From: JAUIIK01 sp963745675
Lineage (GTDB): Bacteria > Chloroflexota > Chloroflexia > Thermomicrobiales > CFX8
Assembly (NCBI GenBank): GCA_963745675.1
Contig: CAVUYM010000027.1
Span: forward strand, 1-64,000
Direction: 5' to 3'
Length of the DNA stretch: 64,000 nt
A program made the position numbers and the translations under genes. The number at the start of each line of letters is the position of its first letter. The first letter of the stretch is position 1. Below are positions 46,526-54,921 of this stretch, piece after piece. The notes beneath the pieces are model-generated. The model did no database searches. It worked only from the letters and a program-made list of their open reading frames with translations, and was not told the DNA's origin.

Positions 46526-47287
46526 ATGTTGCTTAGACCGGTCTTCAATCGTCGCTTGAGCTTTCGACGGCGTTGGAAGCACTTCATCTTCGTTCTACTT
46601 CGCATCTTCGTGTTGCCAACTCTACGCTTGACTTTGCGATTCAAGGTGCATGGATTGTCGAACATCCCGCACTCCGGCGGTGCGCTTGTCATCGGGAATC
46701 ACCTGCACAATGCCGACCCGATATTAGTGCTTTCGGCAACCTATCGTCCGATACTGTGGATGGCAAAAGAACAGGTCTGGGATCTTCCTGTGTTGCGATG
46801 GTTTGCAACGCAGGCGGGTGCGTTTCCTGTCCAACGTGGTTCGTTTGATCGAATTGCAATACGCACGGCGATCGACACCATTCACGAAGGGTTGCTCGTC
46901 GGGATGTATCCAGAAGGTACACGCTCGACGACCGGTGGCCTGAGAGAGCCATTTCCCGGCGCAAGTCTCGTAGCAGTACGCTCTGGAGCGCCTGTCATAC
47001 CCTGCGTCATCGTGGGCTCGGAAGATTTGCCGTTGAATGGCGCGAAGCAACGCAAACGTCGACGGCGCTATCCGCGGGTGGAGGTCTGGTTCGGACCAGC
47101 GTTCGTTCTCAACCCCAGAGCCGCGGACGGTAAGCGTTTTTCGATGGCGGAACTGACCGATGCGATGATGCTTGAACTTGCGCGACTTCTGCCACCGGCG
47201 ATGAGGGGAATCTATTCGGACTGTGATCTATCGACATCGCACCCTGCTGTCCAGCGCGAGAACATTGTCTTTCCGGGTGGCGAATGA
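46526..47287 (+). CDS. plsC: 1-acyl-sn-glycerol-3-phosphate acyltransferase
   Basis: 253 residues. N-terminal basic and hydrophobic stretch anchors it to the membrane. Acyltransferase motif I 'VIGNHLHNADPILV' (HxxxxD), motif III 'GLLVGMYPEGTRST' and a final 'VIPCVIVGSEDL'. It acylates lysophosphatidate in phospholipid synthesis. The ATG directly follows the cmk stop codon. Confidence 0.92.
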   Translation: MLLRPVFNRRLSFRRRWKHFIFVLLRIFVLPTLRLTLRFKVHGLSNIPHSGGALVIGNHLHNADPILVLSATYRPILWMAKEQVWDLPVLRWFATQAGAFPVQRGSFDRIAIRTAIDTIHEGLLVGMYPEGTRSTTGGLREPFPGASLVAVRSGAPVIPCVIVGSEDLPLNGAKQRKRRRRYPRVEVWFGPAFVLNPRAADGKRFSMAELTDAMMLELARLLPPAMRGIYSDCDLSTSHPAVQRENIVFPGGE

Positions 47288-47342
47288 CGTGGCATCGTAC
47301 AATTTGAGGTCAACGATGTTGCAACGCTAGAAGGAGAACCTC

Positions 47343-48707
47343 ATTCTCGAACGTCCAGACTACCTCCGAAATACCACTCAGGAACGTGCTGTACTTGTCC
47401 GCGTCAATCACCAACGAGATGGTTGGAGCTCAGAAGGAGCGCTCGAGGAACTCGCTCTGCTCTGCGAAACGGCCGAAATTGATGTCGTCGGCTCGATAAA
47501 TCAGAACCTCAACCATCCGAACCCTCGGACCTATGTGGGTAAGGGGAAACTCGAAGAGCTATTCGAACTCATGGGCGAGTTGGAAGCCACAGTAGCTGTG
47601 TTTGACGACGAACTTACGCCGGCACAGATCCGTAATATCGAGCGCAGACTCACCGAGGAGGAAGCGCTGGATCGAAAGATTGTTGACCGGCCGACGCTTA
47701 TTCTCGATATTTTCGCGCGCCGCGCGGTCACCCACGAGGGCCGTTTGCAGGTAGAACTCGCACAGCTTGAGTACCGCCTTCCCAGGTTGACCAATATGTG
47801 GAGCCATCTCTCGCGACAGGGCGTCGGCGGCGTGGGCCTGCGCGGTCCCGGTGAAACCCAGCTTGAAGTTGACCGTCGACTGGCCGAGCAGCGTATCGTG
47901 CACATCAAGGAGCAGTTGGAGCAGGTGCATCGCCATCGTGAGTTGTATCGCGATCGCCGCAGGAAGTCTGAAATTCCAGTCATAGCGCTTGTGGGCTACA
48001 CCAACGCCGGGAAATCCACGTTGCTGAATCGTCTCACCGACGCAGAGGTTCACGCGGAAGACAAGCTCTTCGCAACGCTCGACCCGACGACGAGGCAATT
48101 AAGGCTTCCAAGCGGGCGCTCGGCGCTCATCACGGACACGGTCGGATTTATCAACAATCTGCCCCCGACACTAATCGCAGCATTTCGCGCAACACTGGAA
48201 GAAATTGCTGAAGCGACTGTTCTTCTGCACGTTGTCGATGCAACCCATCCCGAGGCAGCGTCCCAGTCGGATACGGTCATCGCAATCCTCGACGAGCTCG
48301 AACTCGAAGATCTTCAGATGATAACGGCGCTCAACAAGATTGATGCGCTAAACAGCCAGGAAGACGGACAATCTGATTTCGACGATGCAAATCTGCCGTC
48401 CGAGTATGTTCCAGTATCTGCGCGGACCGGGGCCGGGCTAGACGTTCTTCTCGACCGCCTCGACGAAATAGTTTCCGCAACTGCCCGCTTTACCTACCTT
48501 GAGGTCTGTATTCCGTTCACAAACTCGGACCTTGTAAACGTCTTTCACCGCCTCGGCCAGGTGGAGGAAGAGAGCTATACGGAAGCCGGAACGATGATTA
48601 GCGGGTTTGTTCCGTCGCGATATGCAGATCGATTCGAACCATATCTTTGTGACTTCCCTACGAATGAAGAAGGAATCCTCCACCAAAGTACCAGTCTCGA
48701 TCGATAG
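47343..48707 (+). CDS. hflX: GTPase HflX with apparent ATT start
   Basis: 454 residues if started at ATT. The conserved N-terminal domain ('ERAVLVRVNHQRDGWSSEGA', 'NPRTYVGKGKLEELFELMGE') requires a start upstream of the first standard codon (GTG 47535). An in-frame TAG lies just before, and the only initiator-like codon is ATT 47343 with AAGGAG (47331-47336) 6 nt upstream. GTPase motifs: G1 'VGYTNAGKSTLLN', G3 'DTVGFINNLPP', G4 'ALNKIDAL'. HflX splits stalled or hibernating ribosomes. An indel that hides an ATG is the alternative. Confidence 0.9.
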   Translation: MLERPDYLRNTTQERAVLVRVNHQRDGWSSEGALEELALLCETAEIDVVGSINQNLNHPNPRTYVGKGKLEELFELMGELEATVAVFDDELTPAQIRNIERRLTEEEALDRKIVDRPTLILDIFARRAVTHEGRLQVELAQLEYRLPRLTNMWSHLSRQGVGGVGLRGPGETQLEVDRRLAEQRIVHIKEQLEQVHRHRELYRDRRRKSEIPVIALVGYTNAGKSTLLNRLTDAEVHAEDKLFATLDPTTRQLRLPSGRSALITDTVGFINNLPPTLIAAFRATLEEIAEATVLLHVVDATHPEAASQSDTVIAILDELELEDLQMITALNKIDALNSQEDGQSDFDDANLPSEYVPVSARTGAGLDVLLDRLDEIVSATARFTYLEVCIPFTNSDLVNVFHRLGQVEEESYTEAGTMISGFVPSRYADRFEPYLCDFPTNEEGILHQSTSLDR

Positions 48708-48727
48708 GGGTTAGTGCGAACGTACGC

Positions 48728-48733
48728 TATACT
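48728..48733 (+). promoter_or_regulatory. Possible -10 element upstream of roadblock gene
   Basis: TATACT about 50 bp before the ATG at 48785, directly preceded by AACGTACGC. No good -35 hexamer is seen. GAGGAGG precedes the ATG. Confidence 0.4.
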
Positions 48734-48784
48734 CCAGGCAAAACATCGAGCGTCTTCGGATAATGTTCTAGAGGAGGATGACAG

Positions 48785-49162
48785 ATGTCGGGTACTTTGG
48801 AGAATCTTTCAAGTTTGCTGGAACAGCTACAGGCAAGTCATGCGCTACAAATGGCCGCGATTGTAGGCCTGGATGGTTTGGTCGTTGACTCAGCATCAGA
48901 CGGCAACATTGATGCCGAAATGGTCTCCGCCGTTGCGGCGCCAGGGCTCCTAATGATGAGCGATCTGGCGACGGAGCTCGGCGAGGGGCTGGCACAGCTG
49001 ACCACCCTCGAATATGAGAACCACGTCGCGGTCATGTTGCCACTCAACGAGGACACGCTGTTGATCGCTGTCGCCGAATCGGGGGCGATGAATCTTGGTC
49101 AACTCCGGATGGTATTGAGGCGTTCAACGGAAACTCTCCGAGCAGCGCTCGAAGCTATCTAG
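48785..49162 (+). CDS. Roadblock/LC7 domain protein
   Basis: 125 residues with the roadblock alpha/beta layout: helix 'NLSSLLEQLQASHALQ', strand 'MAAIVGLDGLVVDSAS', helix 'MVSAVAAPGLLMMSDLATEL' and strands 'ENHVAVMLPLNEDTLLIAVA'. These proteins act as GTPase-activating or scaffolding partners of MglA-like small GTPases; one such GTPase gene is at 50867. It starts a run roadblock-purM-roadblock-GTPase. Confidence 0.87.
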   Translation: MSGTLENLSSLLEQLQASHALQMAAIVGLDGLVVDSASDGNIDAEMVSAVAAPGLLMMSDLATELGEGLAQLTTLEYENHVAVMLPLNEDTLLIAVAESGAMNLGQLRMVLRRSTETLRAALEAI

Positions 49163-49172
49163 GGGCGAACTC

Positions 49173-50229
49173 GTGTCCGAATTCGTCGGAAAAACCTATG
49201 AGTCTTCGGGTGTTGACATCGATGCCAGCGAACTGCTTCTGAGAGCGGTAGGACCGGCCATTGCACGCACTCACTCTGATCGCGTTCTGCGCGGAGTCGG
49301 GCACTTTGGCGGTTTTTATCGTGTCGGTCCTGCGAGCGAGGGGCTAACGCTCGTAGCGAGCATCGATGGCGTCGGCACGAAGTTGAAGGTGGCTTCGCTG
49401 GCTGACCAGCACAGCGGCATAGGTTTCGATATCGTGAATCACTGCGTCAATGACATCATCGCATGTGGCGCAAAGCCGATTTGCTTCCTGGACTATTTTG
49501 CAACTGGGAAGACTCGATGTACGGGTGGCAAGCGAAGTCATCGGCGGAATCGCCAGCGCTTGTGAACAGCTCGGTGTTGCGCTCATCGGCGGAGAAACGG
49601 CCGAGATGCCGGGAATCTATGGGGGGCATGATTATGACGTGGCTGGCGTAATTCTCGGGTTAGTCGATCAGGACGAGATTATCGACGGTACGTCTATACG
49701 ATCAAACGATGTTCTCATTGGACTTTCGAGCGCGGGATTTCACACCAATGGGTACTCCCTGATTCGTGCCGTCTTAGGGCTTAATGAAGAGAATGGCAGC
49801 GTCCACGAGCGTCTTTCGGAAGCGCTGCCATGGGACGAGTCGAGAACATTCGCGGAGGCACTTCTGGAACCGCATCGCAATTACCTGGAAGCGGTTAGCG
49901 GGGCCTTGGAACAAGGACACGTTACTGGCATGGCGCATATCACCGGAGGCGGGATCGCGGGAAATTTGGGACGCATTATTCCTCCCGGCCTGACGGCTGT
50001 TGTAGAGACTGGTACGTGGTCAGTCCCCCGATTGATGAGCTATGTCGCCGAACGCGGTCATGTTGCATTAGACGAGTGCTATCGAGTGTTCAATATGGGT
50101 GTTGGTTTTGTGCTGGTGAGCCGGCCGGAAGGGGCAACGCAACTCCTCGATTCGATCGAGGGAAGTGTACTCATTGGCGGAGTTGAGACATCGACATCTG
50201 ACGAGCGGGTTCAACTTCGGATGGATTAG
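49173..50229 (+). CDS. purM: Phosphoribosylformylglycinamidine cyclo-ligase (frameshifted)
   Basis: About 351 residues; makes aminoimidazole ribonucleotide in purine synthesis. First frame: 'GVGHFGGFYRV', 'VASIDGVGTKLKVASLADQH', 'GFDIVNHCVNDIIACGAKPI', 'FLDYFATGK'. Second frame from about 49510: 'LDVRVASEVIGGIASACEQL', 'ALIGGETAEMPGIYGGHDYD', 'GLSSAGFHTNGYSLIR'. Removing one A after GGGAAG restores the expected 'ATGKLDV'. The gene is single-copy and essential, so a sequence error is likely. Start GTG. Confidence 0.92.
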
Positions 50230-50296
50230 CCCCAGTGCTCGTCACGATTCAGAATCCGAACCCTGGGGATCTTAGTTTCGCACGACAGTAGGTGCA

Positions 50297-50863
50297 ATGG
50301 AATCGCTACGACCAGGTCGGTTTGATCCAGACCTGACGAATTTGATCGTTGGGCCTGAAGAGTCCACGATGATACAGAAATGCCTTGAACGGCTCATGGA
50401 TGAAACCGGGGCAACATACAGCATGTTGCTGGACCGGGCTGGGCAGGTGCTCTCATGGCAAGGCGATGGCCATCAGGCCGAGATGATGCATCTTGGCGCT
50501 CTGCTTGCAGGCACATACGCGTCGAGTCAGGAAATGGCGCGGTTGCTCAAGGAGGAGAATTTTCGAGTGCTCGTTCAGGAGGGCATGAGAGAGAAGATCT
50601 TCACTGAAACGGTGGAGGGCCGCTGGCTACTGGTCGTAGTCTTCGATCATCAGGCGCATCTGGGACTAGTCAAAGTACTGGCGAAGCGAGCAACCGAATC
50701 TTTGGCAACAATCCTTCATCTCGTTCTCGAGCGCAACGATAGCCGGCGATCCCAACTAAGTGCTGGACTTGCTAAGGCCGCAACTGACACAATTGATCTC
50801 ATCTTCGGCGAAGACGTTGGAGCGCGGAATGCTGCGTCTCCGAACACCAAAGAGAAGAAATAG
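50297..50863 (+). CDS. Roadblock/LC7 domain protein (second copy)
   Basis: 188 residues. The roadblock core is 'MIQKCLERLMDETGATYSML', 'LDRAGQVLSWQGDGHQAEMM', 'LGALLAGTYASSQEMARLL', 'RWLLVVVFDHQAHLGLVKVL', with an additional C-terminal helix (about 140-188) of unknown use. It lies 3 bp before the MglA-like GTPase gene, so the two are probably translated together and the proteins may interact. Confidence 0.85.
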   Translation: MESLRPGRFDPDLTNLIVGPEESTMIQKCLERLMDETGATYSMLLDRAGQVLSWQGDGHQAEMMHLGALLAGTYASSQEMARLLKEENFRVLVQEGMREKIFTETVEGRWLLVVVFDHQAHLGLVKVLAKRATESLATILHLVLERNDSRRSQLSAGLAKAATDTIDLIFGEDVGARNAASPNTKEKK

Positions 50864-50866
50864 TAG

Positions 50867-51442
50867 ATGGCTCTGATAAACGTTGCCGCGCGCGAGATTC
50901 ATGGCAAGATTGTCTATTACGGTCCAGGTTTGTGCGGAAAGACAACAAATCTCCAGTACATTCACGGTCAAATTCCCACGAATGGTCGTAGCGATTTGCT
51001 ATCAATCGCCACCGAAACTGAACGCACACTCTTCTTCGACTTTATGCCTTTAGAGCTCGGTCGGGTACATGGATTTTCAATTCGGTTTCATTTGTATACT
51101 GTGCCGGGGCAGGTACTTTATGAACGTACCCGGGTAGCCGTGTTGAATGGTTCAGATGGTGTCGTTTTCGTCGCTGACGCTCAGAGAGACCGTCTTGCCG
51201 ACAACCTTCAGAGTTTGCGAGAGCTTGCTCAGAACTTGAAAAACCAGGGCAAGCGCCTGGTAGATTACCCGCTGGTCATGCAGTACAACAAAATGGATCT
51301 ACCGACTGCGCTCCCGACTCCGGTTCTCGACCGTTACCTCAATACGATCAAAGTACCTCGATTTGAGGCCTCGGCCGTCAACGGTCAAGGTGTCTTTGAG
51401 ACGCTACGGGCTGTGTCGAAGCTCGTTGTGAACAAGCTCTAG
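50867..51442 (+). CDS. MglA-like small GTPase
   Basis: 191 residues. P-loop 'YYGPGLCGKTTNLQYIH', a switch region with 'LFFDFMPLELG', G3 region 'FHLYTVPGQVLYERTR' (Pro-Gly-Gln in place of DxxG, as in MglA), and G4 'VMQYNKMDLPTALP'. In Myxococcus MglA controls polarity and motility together with MglB. In non-motile bacteria the role of such GTPases is unclear. The roadblock gene just upstream is the likely MglB-type partner. Confidence 0.92.
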   Translation: MALINVAAREIHGKIVYYGPGLCGKTTNLQYIHGQIPTNGRSDLLSIATETERTLFFDFMPLELGRVHGFSIRFHLYTVPGQVLYERTRVAVLNGSDGVVFVADAQRDRLADNLQSLRELAQNLKNQGKRLVDYPLVMQYNKMDLPTALPTPVLDRYLNTIKVPRFEASAVNGQGVFETLRAVSKLVVNKL

Positions 51443-51443
51443 G

Positions 51444-52184
51444 TCACCGTTTTTGTGCCGAGTTGTGGTCCGTGGCGTTGCGTTGTACATCGAACAATTG
51501 ATTGATCCCAGCCTTGCACATTTTTAGCAATGTAGCAAGCTGATCGTCAGACATCGGTTTTCCTTCCGATGTTGCCTGAATCTCAATGTATTCACCGCGG
51601 CTATTCATAACGACGTTGCAATCAACGTCGGCTGAGGAATCCTCATGATAGTTAAGGTCGAGACGCGCCTCGCCGGCGACGATTCCGGCACTAATCGCGG
51701 CGACTCGCGAGGTGATAGGTGATCTGGGTATCGCGTGCGTTCGTTCGAGCATCTTCATCGCCCGTTCGAGGGCGACATATCCCCCGGTTATAGCCGCGGT
51801 TCTGGTACCACCATCAGCCTGGAGCACATCGCAGTCAATGGTCACTTTGCGGGGTCCCAGCTGGCCGAGGTCAACACATGAACGTAGCGAGCGTCCGATC
51901 AGTCGGGAAATCTCCTGTGACCTTCCAGAGTTTGAAGCGCGTTCGCGGCCAATGCGCGCCTGCGTCGAACGTGGCAGCATCGAATATTCTGCCGTTATCC
52001 AACCGCGCCCTGAAGACTCCAACCACGGCGGAACTCGATCATCAACCGTCGCGGTGCACCAGACTCGAGTGTCGCCAAAGCAGACAAGTGCGGATCCTTC
52101 CGCATAGGGTGCGACGCCTGTCTCGATTGTCACTTCACGTAGATCTTGCGGCTCGCGCTTGAATCTGGCGTGAACAATTGTCAT
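51444..52184 (-). CDS. rph: Ribonuclease PH
   Basis: About 246 residues; phosphorolytic 3' exonuclease that trims tRNA ends. 'GSALVCFGDTRVWCTATVDD', 'GRGWITAEYSMLPRST', 'ISRLIGRSLRSCVDL', 'VTIDCDVLQADGGTRTAAIT' and 'EDSSADVDCNVVMNSRGEYI'. ATG 52184 has an AGGA ribosome site and begins 4 bp after the rarA stop, so it is the last gene of the uvrC-tsaC-membrane protein-rarA-rph run. Confidence 0.95.
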   Translation of the reverse strand: MTIVHARFKREPQDLREVTIETGVAPYAEGSALVCFGDTRVWCTATVDDRVPPWLESSGRGWITAEYSMLPRSTQARIGRERASNSGRSQEISRLIGRSLRSCVDLGQLGPRKVTIDCDVLQADGGTRTAAITGGYVALERAMKMLERTHAIPRSPITSRVAAISAGIVAGEARLDLNYHEDSSADVDCNVVMNSRGEYIEIQATSEGKPMSDDQLATLLKMCKAGINQLFDVQRNATDHNSAQKR

Positions 52185-52188
52185 GTAG

Positions 52189-53571
52189 TTATCCTGTTTC
52201 CTTGTCGGTCCTTTTGGGATCACTAGAACTCGCTTGACGTTCGGCTTTGAGCGAGCTCAGCCGCTCCATGCGCTCGGATAGGGTCAACTCAAACCCGCGC
52301 CGAGTGGGAAGGTAGTATTGCCTTCCGGCGAGCGACTCGGGGAGATTAGTCTGTGATGTGACTGCGTCCTCAGCATCATGGGCATACTGGTAGCCTAGGC
52401 CGTACCCGAGACCACGCATCAGACCGGTGACGGCGTTTCGAAGATGAAGCGGAACGGGCTCATTGCGAGTCTCGCGCACATCCTGGCGAGCGTCACCGTA
52501 GGCTCTGTAAATCGCATTGCTCTTTGGCGCCAATGAGAGATATACGACGGCCTGAGCTAGCGCGAGGGCCGCCTCCGGCAATCCAATGAAGTGAGCGGCT
52601 TGTTGTGCCGACATCGTAAGCGTCAAAGCCTGGGGGTCGGCGAGTCCAATATCTTCACTGGCGAATCGCACAAGCCTGCGTGCGATGTAGAGTGGATCGT
52701 CGCCTGCCTCGATCATCCTTGCCAGCCAGTAGACCGCAGCGTCCGCATCGGAATCCCGCATCGACTTGTGGAGCGCCGAGATCGTGTCGAAATGGCCGTC
52801 GCCAGACTTGTCATAAACCATCGCCCGACGTTGGGTGGCGCCGGCGACCATTTTCGTGGTGATCGTTCCGCCTGGTTCCGCGCTAACACTAGCCATGTCG
52901 AGCGAGGTTAGCGCAAAGCGCGCATCACCATTTGCCAGATTCACGAGTTGGCTGAGTGCATCGGGTTCAATCGTCTGATTGTCGTTCCCAAGTCCACGTG
53001 TCTTGTCTTCAAGTGCCCGGACGACGATTGTTTCAATGTGTTCGTCCTCAAGAGGGGAGAGGACGACGACGCGCGCACGAGAAAGCAATGGTGCATTGAC
53101 TTCGAACGACGGATTCTCAGTTGTTGCGCCGATAAGCGTGACGGTTCCATCTTCAACATAGGGCAGGATAGCGTCCTGTTGGGCTTTGTTGAAGCGATGA
53201 ATCTCGTCAATAAAGAGAACCGTTCGTTGACGATGCATCACCTGGCGGTCGCGTGCCTCGGCTACGGCTCGCCTTAGGTCGGCCACGCCCGAGGATACTG
53301 CTGAAAGCTGTACGAACTCGGCAGATGACGTTGTCGCGAGTATGCGCGCCAACGTGGTCTTACCCACACCAGGCGGTCCCCAAAGGATGAGCGATGAGAG
53401 CCGATCCCGTTCGATCATCCTGCGTATGACAGATCCAGGCTTCAGAATGTCGTCCTGACCGACGAAATCATCGAGAGTGGCCGGTCTCATCCTGGCAGCC
53501 AGGGGACCGAACGCGGCGCCAGCACCATCGCTTTCTGGACTGAAGAGTGAGGATTGCGCACCAGCGTTCAT
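52189..53571 (-). CDS. rarA: Replication-associated recombination protein A (AAA+ ATPase)
   Basis: About 460 residues of the RarA/MgsA/WRNIP1 family. 'LAARMRPATLDDFVGQDDIL', Walker A 'LWGPPGVGKTTLARILA', Walker B 'RTVLFIDEIHRFNKAQQDAI', sensor 'LIGATTENPSFEVN', and the C-terminal tetramerisation region 'SDADAAVYWLARMIEAGDDP'. It acts at stalled replication forks. ATG 53571 overlaps the stop of the upstream membrane protein gene (ATGA); the open frame extends further but inside that gene. Confidence 0.94.
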   Translation of the reverse strand: MNAGAQSSLFSPESDGAGAAFGPLAARMRPATLDDFVGQDDILKPGSVIRRMIERDRLSSLILWGPPGVGKTTLARILATTSSAEFVQLSAVSSGVADLRRAVAEARDRQVMHRQRTVLFIDEIHRFNKAQQDAILPYVEDGTVTLIGATTENPSFEVNAPLLSRARVVVLSPLEDEHIETIVVRALEDKTRGLGNDNQTIEPDALSQLVNLANGDARFALTSLDMASVSAEPGGTITTKMVAGATQRRAMVYDKSGDGHFDTISALHKSMRDSDADAAVYWLARMIEAGDDPLYIARRLVRFASEDIGLADPQALTLTMSAQQAAHFIGLPEAALALAQAVVYLSLAPKSNAIYRAYGDARQDVRETRNEPVPLHLRNAVTGLMRGLGYGLGYQYAHDAEDAVTSQTNLPESLAGRQYYLPTRRGFELTLSERMERLSSLKAERQASSSDPKRTDKETG

Positions 53572-54320
53572 TGCTCGTAGCTCTTCTGGATGAGTAGATA
53601 GATCGAGGCGACGAGCAGCAACCCAATCAACCATAACGACGCCTCAACGTACGGGGAAATCTTCAGAAAGCCGGTTGATATTGCTATCTCCACTCCGATA
53701 ATCGCCGCCAGGATCGGGAGGGTGACATTCATTGATGGATTCTTCAATCTGCCAGTCGATGATGCAATTGCCGCAGCGGCAAGCACAGCGATGAACGGAT
53801 ACTGATAGCGGCCTTCCACGTCAAGTGAACTAACTCCAACGATGCCAAACCAGCATAAAGCCAAACCCGTTGCCCATGAGAGGTCGTTTTCAACCCGATC
53901 GGGCTGCATCGGTGAAGGACCGCCGACAAATGCAATTGCTGCGGCCAGAGACAGGGTGATGACAATTGGAAGCAAGCTGACTCTACCCACGAGGAACAGA
54001 GCGGGTCCTAGAGTGATAAGAATCGATGCGGACGCCATTGTCTCCAGCGGGATGACGGTCGGACTGTGCGACCATTTTCCCCACAGAAAGAGCGCCACAG
54101 CGCAAGCCACCACAACGATCAAATATGCGCGGCCGCTGCTGGATTCGAAAAGACGGATGTCACTGGACGGGCTTAGGATGATCGCTACGAGGTCAATCGT
54201 GATGATTGCGAGGATAGTTGAAACTGCCGCTCGTGCACTATAACGAGTTCTCCATCGATCTTCAGCCAGTCCAGAGGCGTCAAAACGCTCAATATCCACC
54301 ACGCTAGAGGCCTGCTGCAA
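53568..54320 (-). CDS. Hypothetical integral membrane protein
   Basis: 250 residues with about seven hydrophobic helices (for example 'AVSTILAIITIDLVAIIL', 'AYLIVVVACAVALFLWG', 'LTLGPALFLVGRVSLLPIVI'-like region, 'ASLWLIGLLLVASIYLLIQ'). No family recognised. It is embedded between tsaC (17-bp overlap) and rarA (4-bp overlap), so it is cotranscribed with them. No catalytic motif seen. Confidence 0.75.
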   Translation of the reverse strand: MQQASSVVDIERFDASGLAEDRWRTRYSARAAVSTILAIITIDLVAIILSPSSDIRLFESSSGRAYLIVVVACAVALFLWGKWSHSPTVIPLETMASASILITLGPALFLVGRVSLLPIVITLSLAAAIAFVGGPSPMQPDRVENDLSWATGLALCWFGIVGVSSLDVEGRYQYPFIAVLAAAAIASSTGRLKNPSMNVTLPILAAIIGVEIAISTGFLKISPYVEASLWLIGLLLVASIYLLIQKSYEQ

Positions 54321-54921
54321 TGGAAAGGATCTGCTGGCTGTCTATGTCTCCCGGACGCAAGATGCACACTTGCTGACGGAACGGATCGACGACGGCGGAA
54401 GCTCTACCGGCAGGCAGCGTGCCGCAGTCGAGGACAATGTCCGCATAGTCCGCCACCGAAGCGAACGCTTCGGTGGCTGAGACCGTCTCAGATTCCCCCG
54501 ATCGATTCGCGCTGGTTACAGCCAGCGCTCCACCGCAGAGCGTAATGAGCTGCCGAAGCAAAGAGTGATGAGGGATCCTCAATCCGACGGTCGATTCGCT
54601 CGACATGCACTCGTTCGGAACGGCTGCGGAAGCGGGGAATACGATCGTTAGCGCTCCCGGCCAGAACGCATTGATCAATCGGGTAGCTCGTCCATTCGTC
54701 ATTGCCAGGAAACGATTTGCCGACTCCCGCGAGTCCAGGAGGATCGGGATGGGCTTCCCTGCAGGACGTCCTTTTGCCTCGAAGATTCGCGCGATCGCTT
54801 CCGGATGCTGGATCGAAGCAGCCAGGCCGTAGACAGTGTCAGTCGGAACAATTGCCAGTCGTCCAGAATTCAGCGCTTCAGCAACTGGGGCGAGATCCTG
54901 GGTGAACGGGTCGGAGGTCAT
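54304..54921 (-). CDS. tsaC: L-threonylcarbamoyladenylate synthase (TsaC/Sua5/YwlC family)
   Basis: 205 residues. 'GRLAIVPTDTVYGLAASIQH', 'FEAKGRPAGKPIPILLDS', 'FWPGALTIVFPA', 'VGLRIPHHSLLRQLI' and 'LAVTSANRSGESET' are the family blocks. It makes threonylcarbamoyl-AMP for the t6A modification of tRNA. It overlaps uvrC by 4 bp. Confidence 0.94.
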   Translation of the reverse strand: MTSDPFTQDLAPVAEALNSGRLAIVPTDTVYGLAASIQHPEAIARIFEAKGRPAGKPIPILLDSRESANRFLAMTNGRATRLINAFWPGALTIVFPASAAVPNECMSSESTVGLRIPHHSLLRQLITLCGGALAVTSANRSGESETVSATEAFASVADYADIVLDCGTLPAGRASAVVDPFRQQVCILRPGDIDSQQILSIAAGL

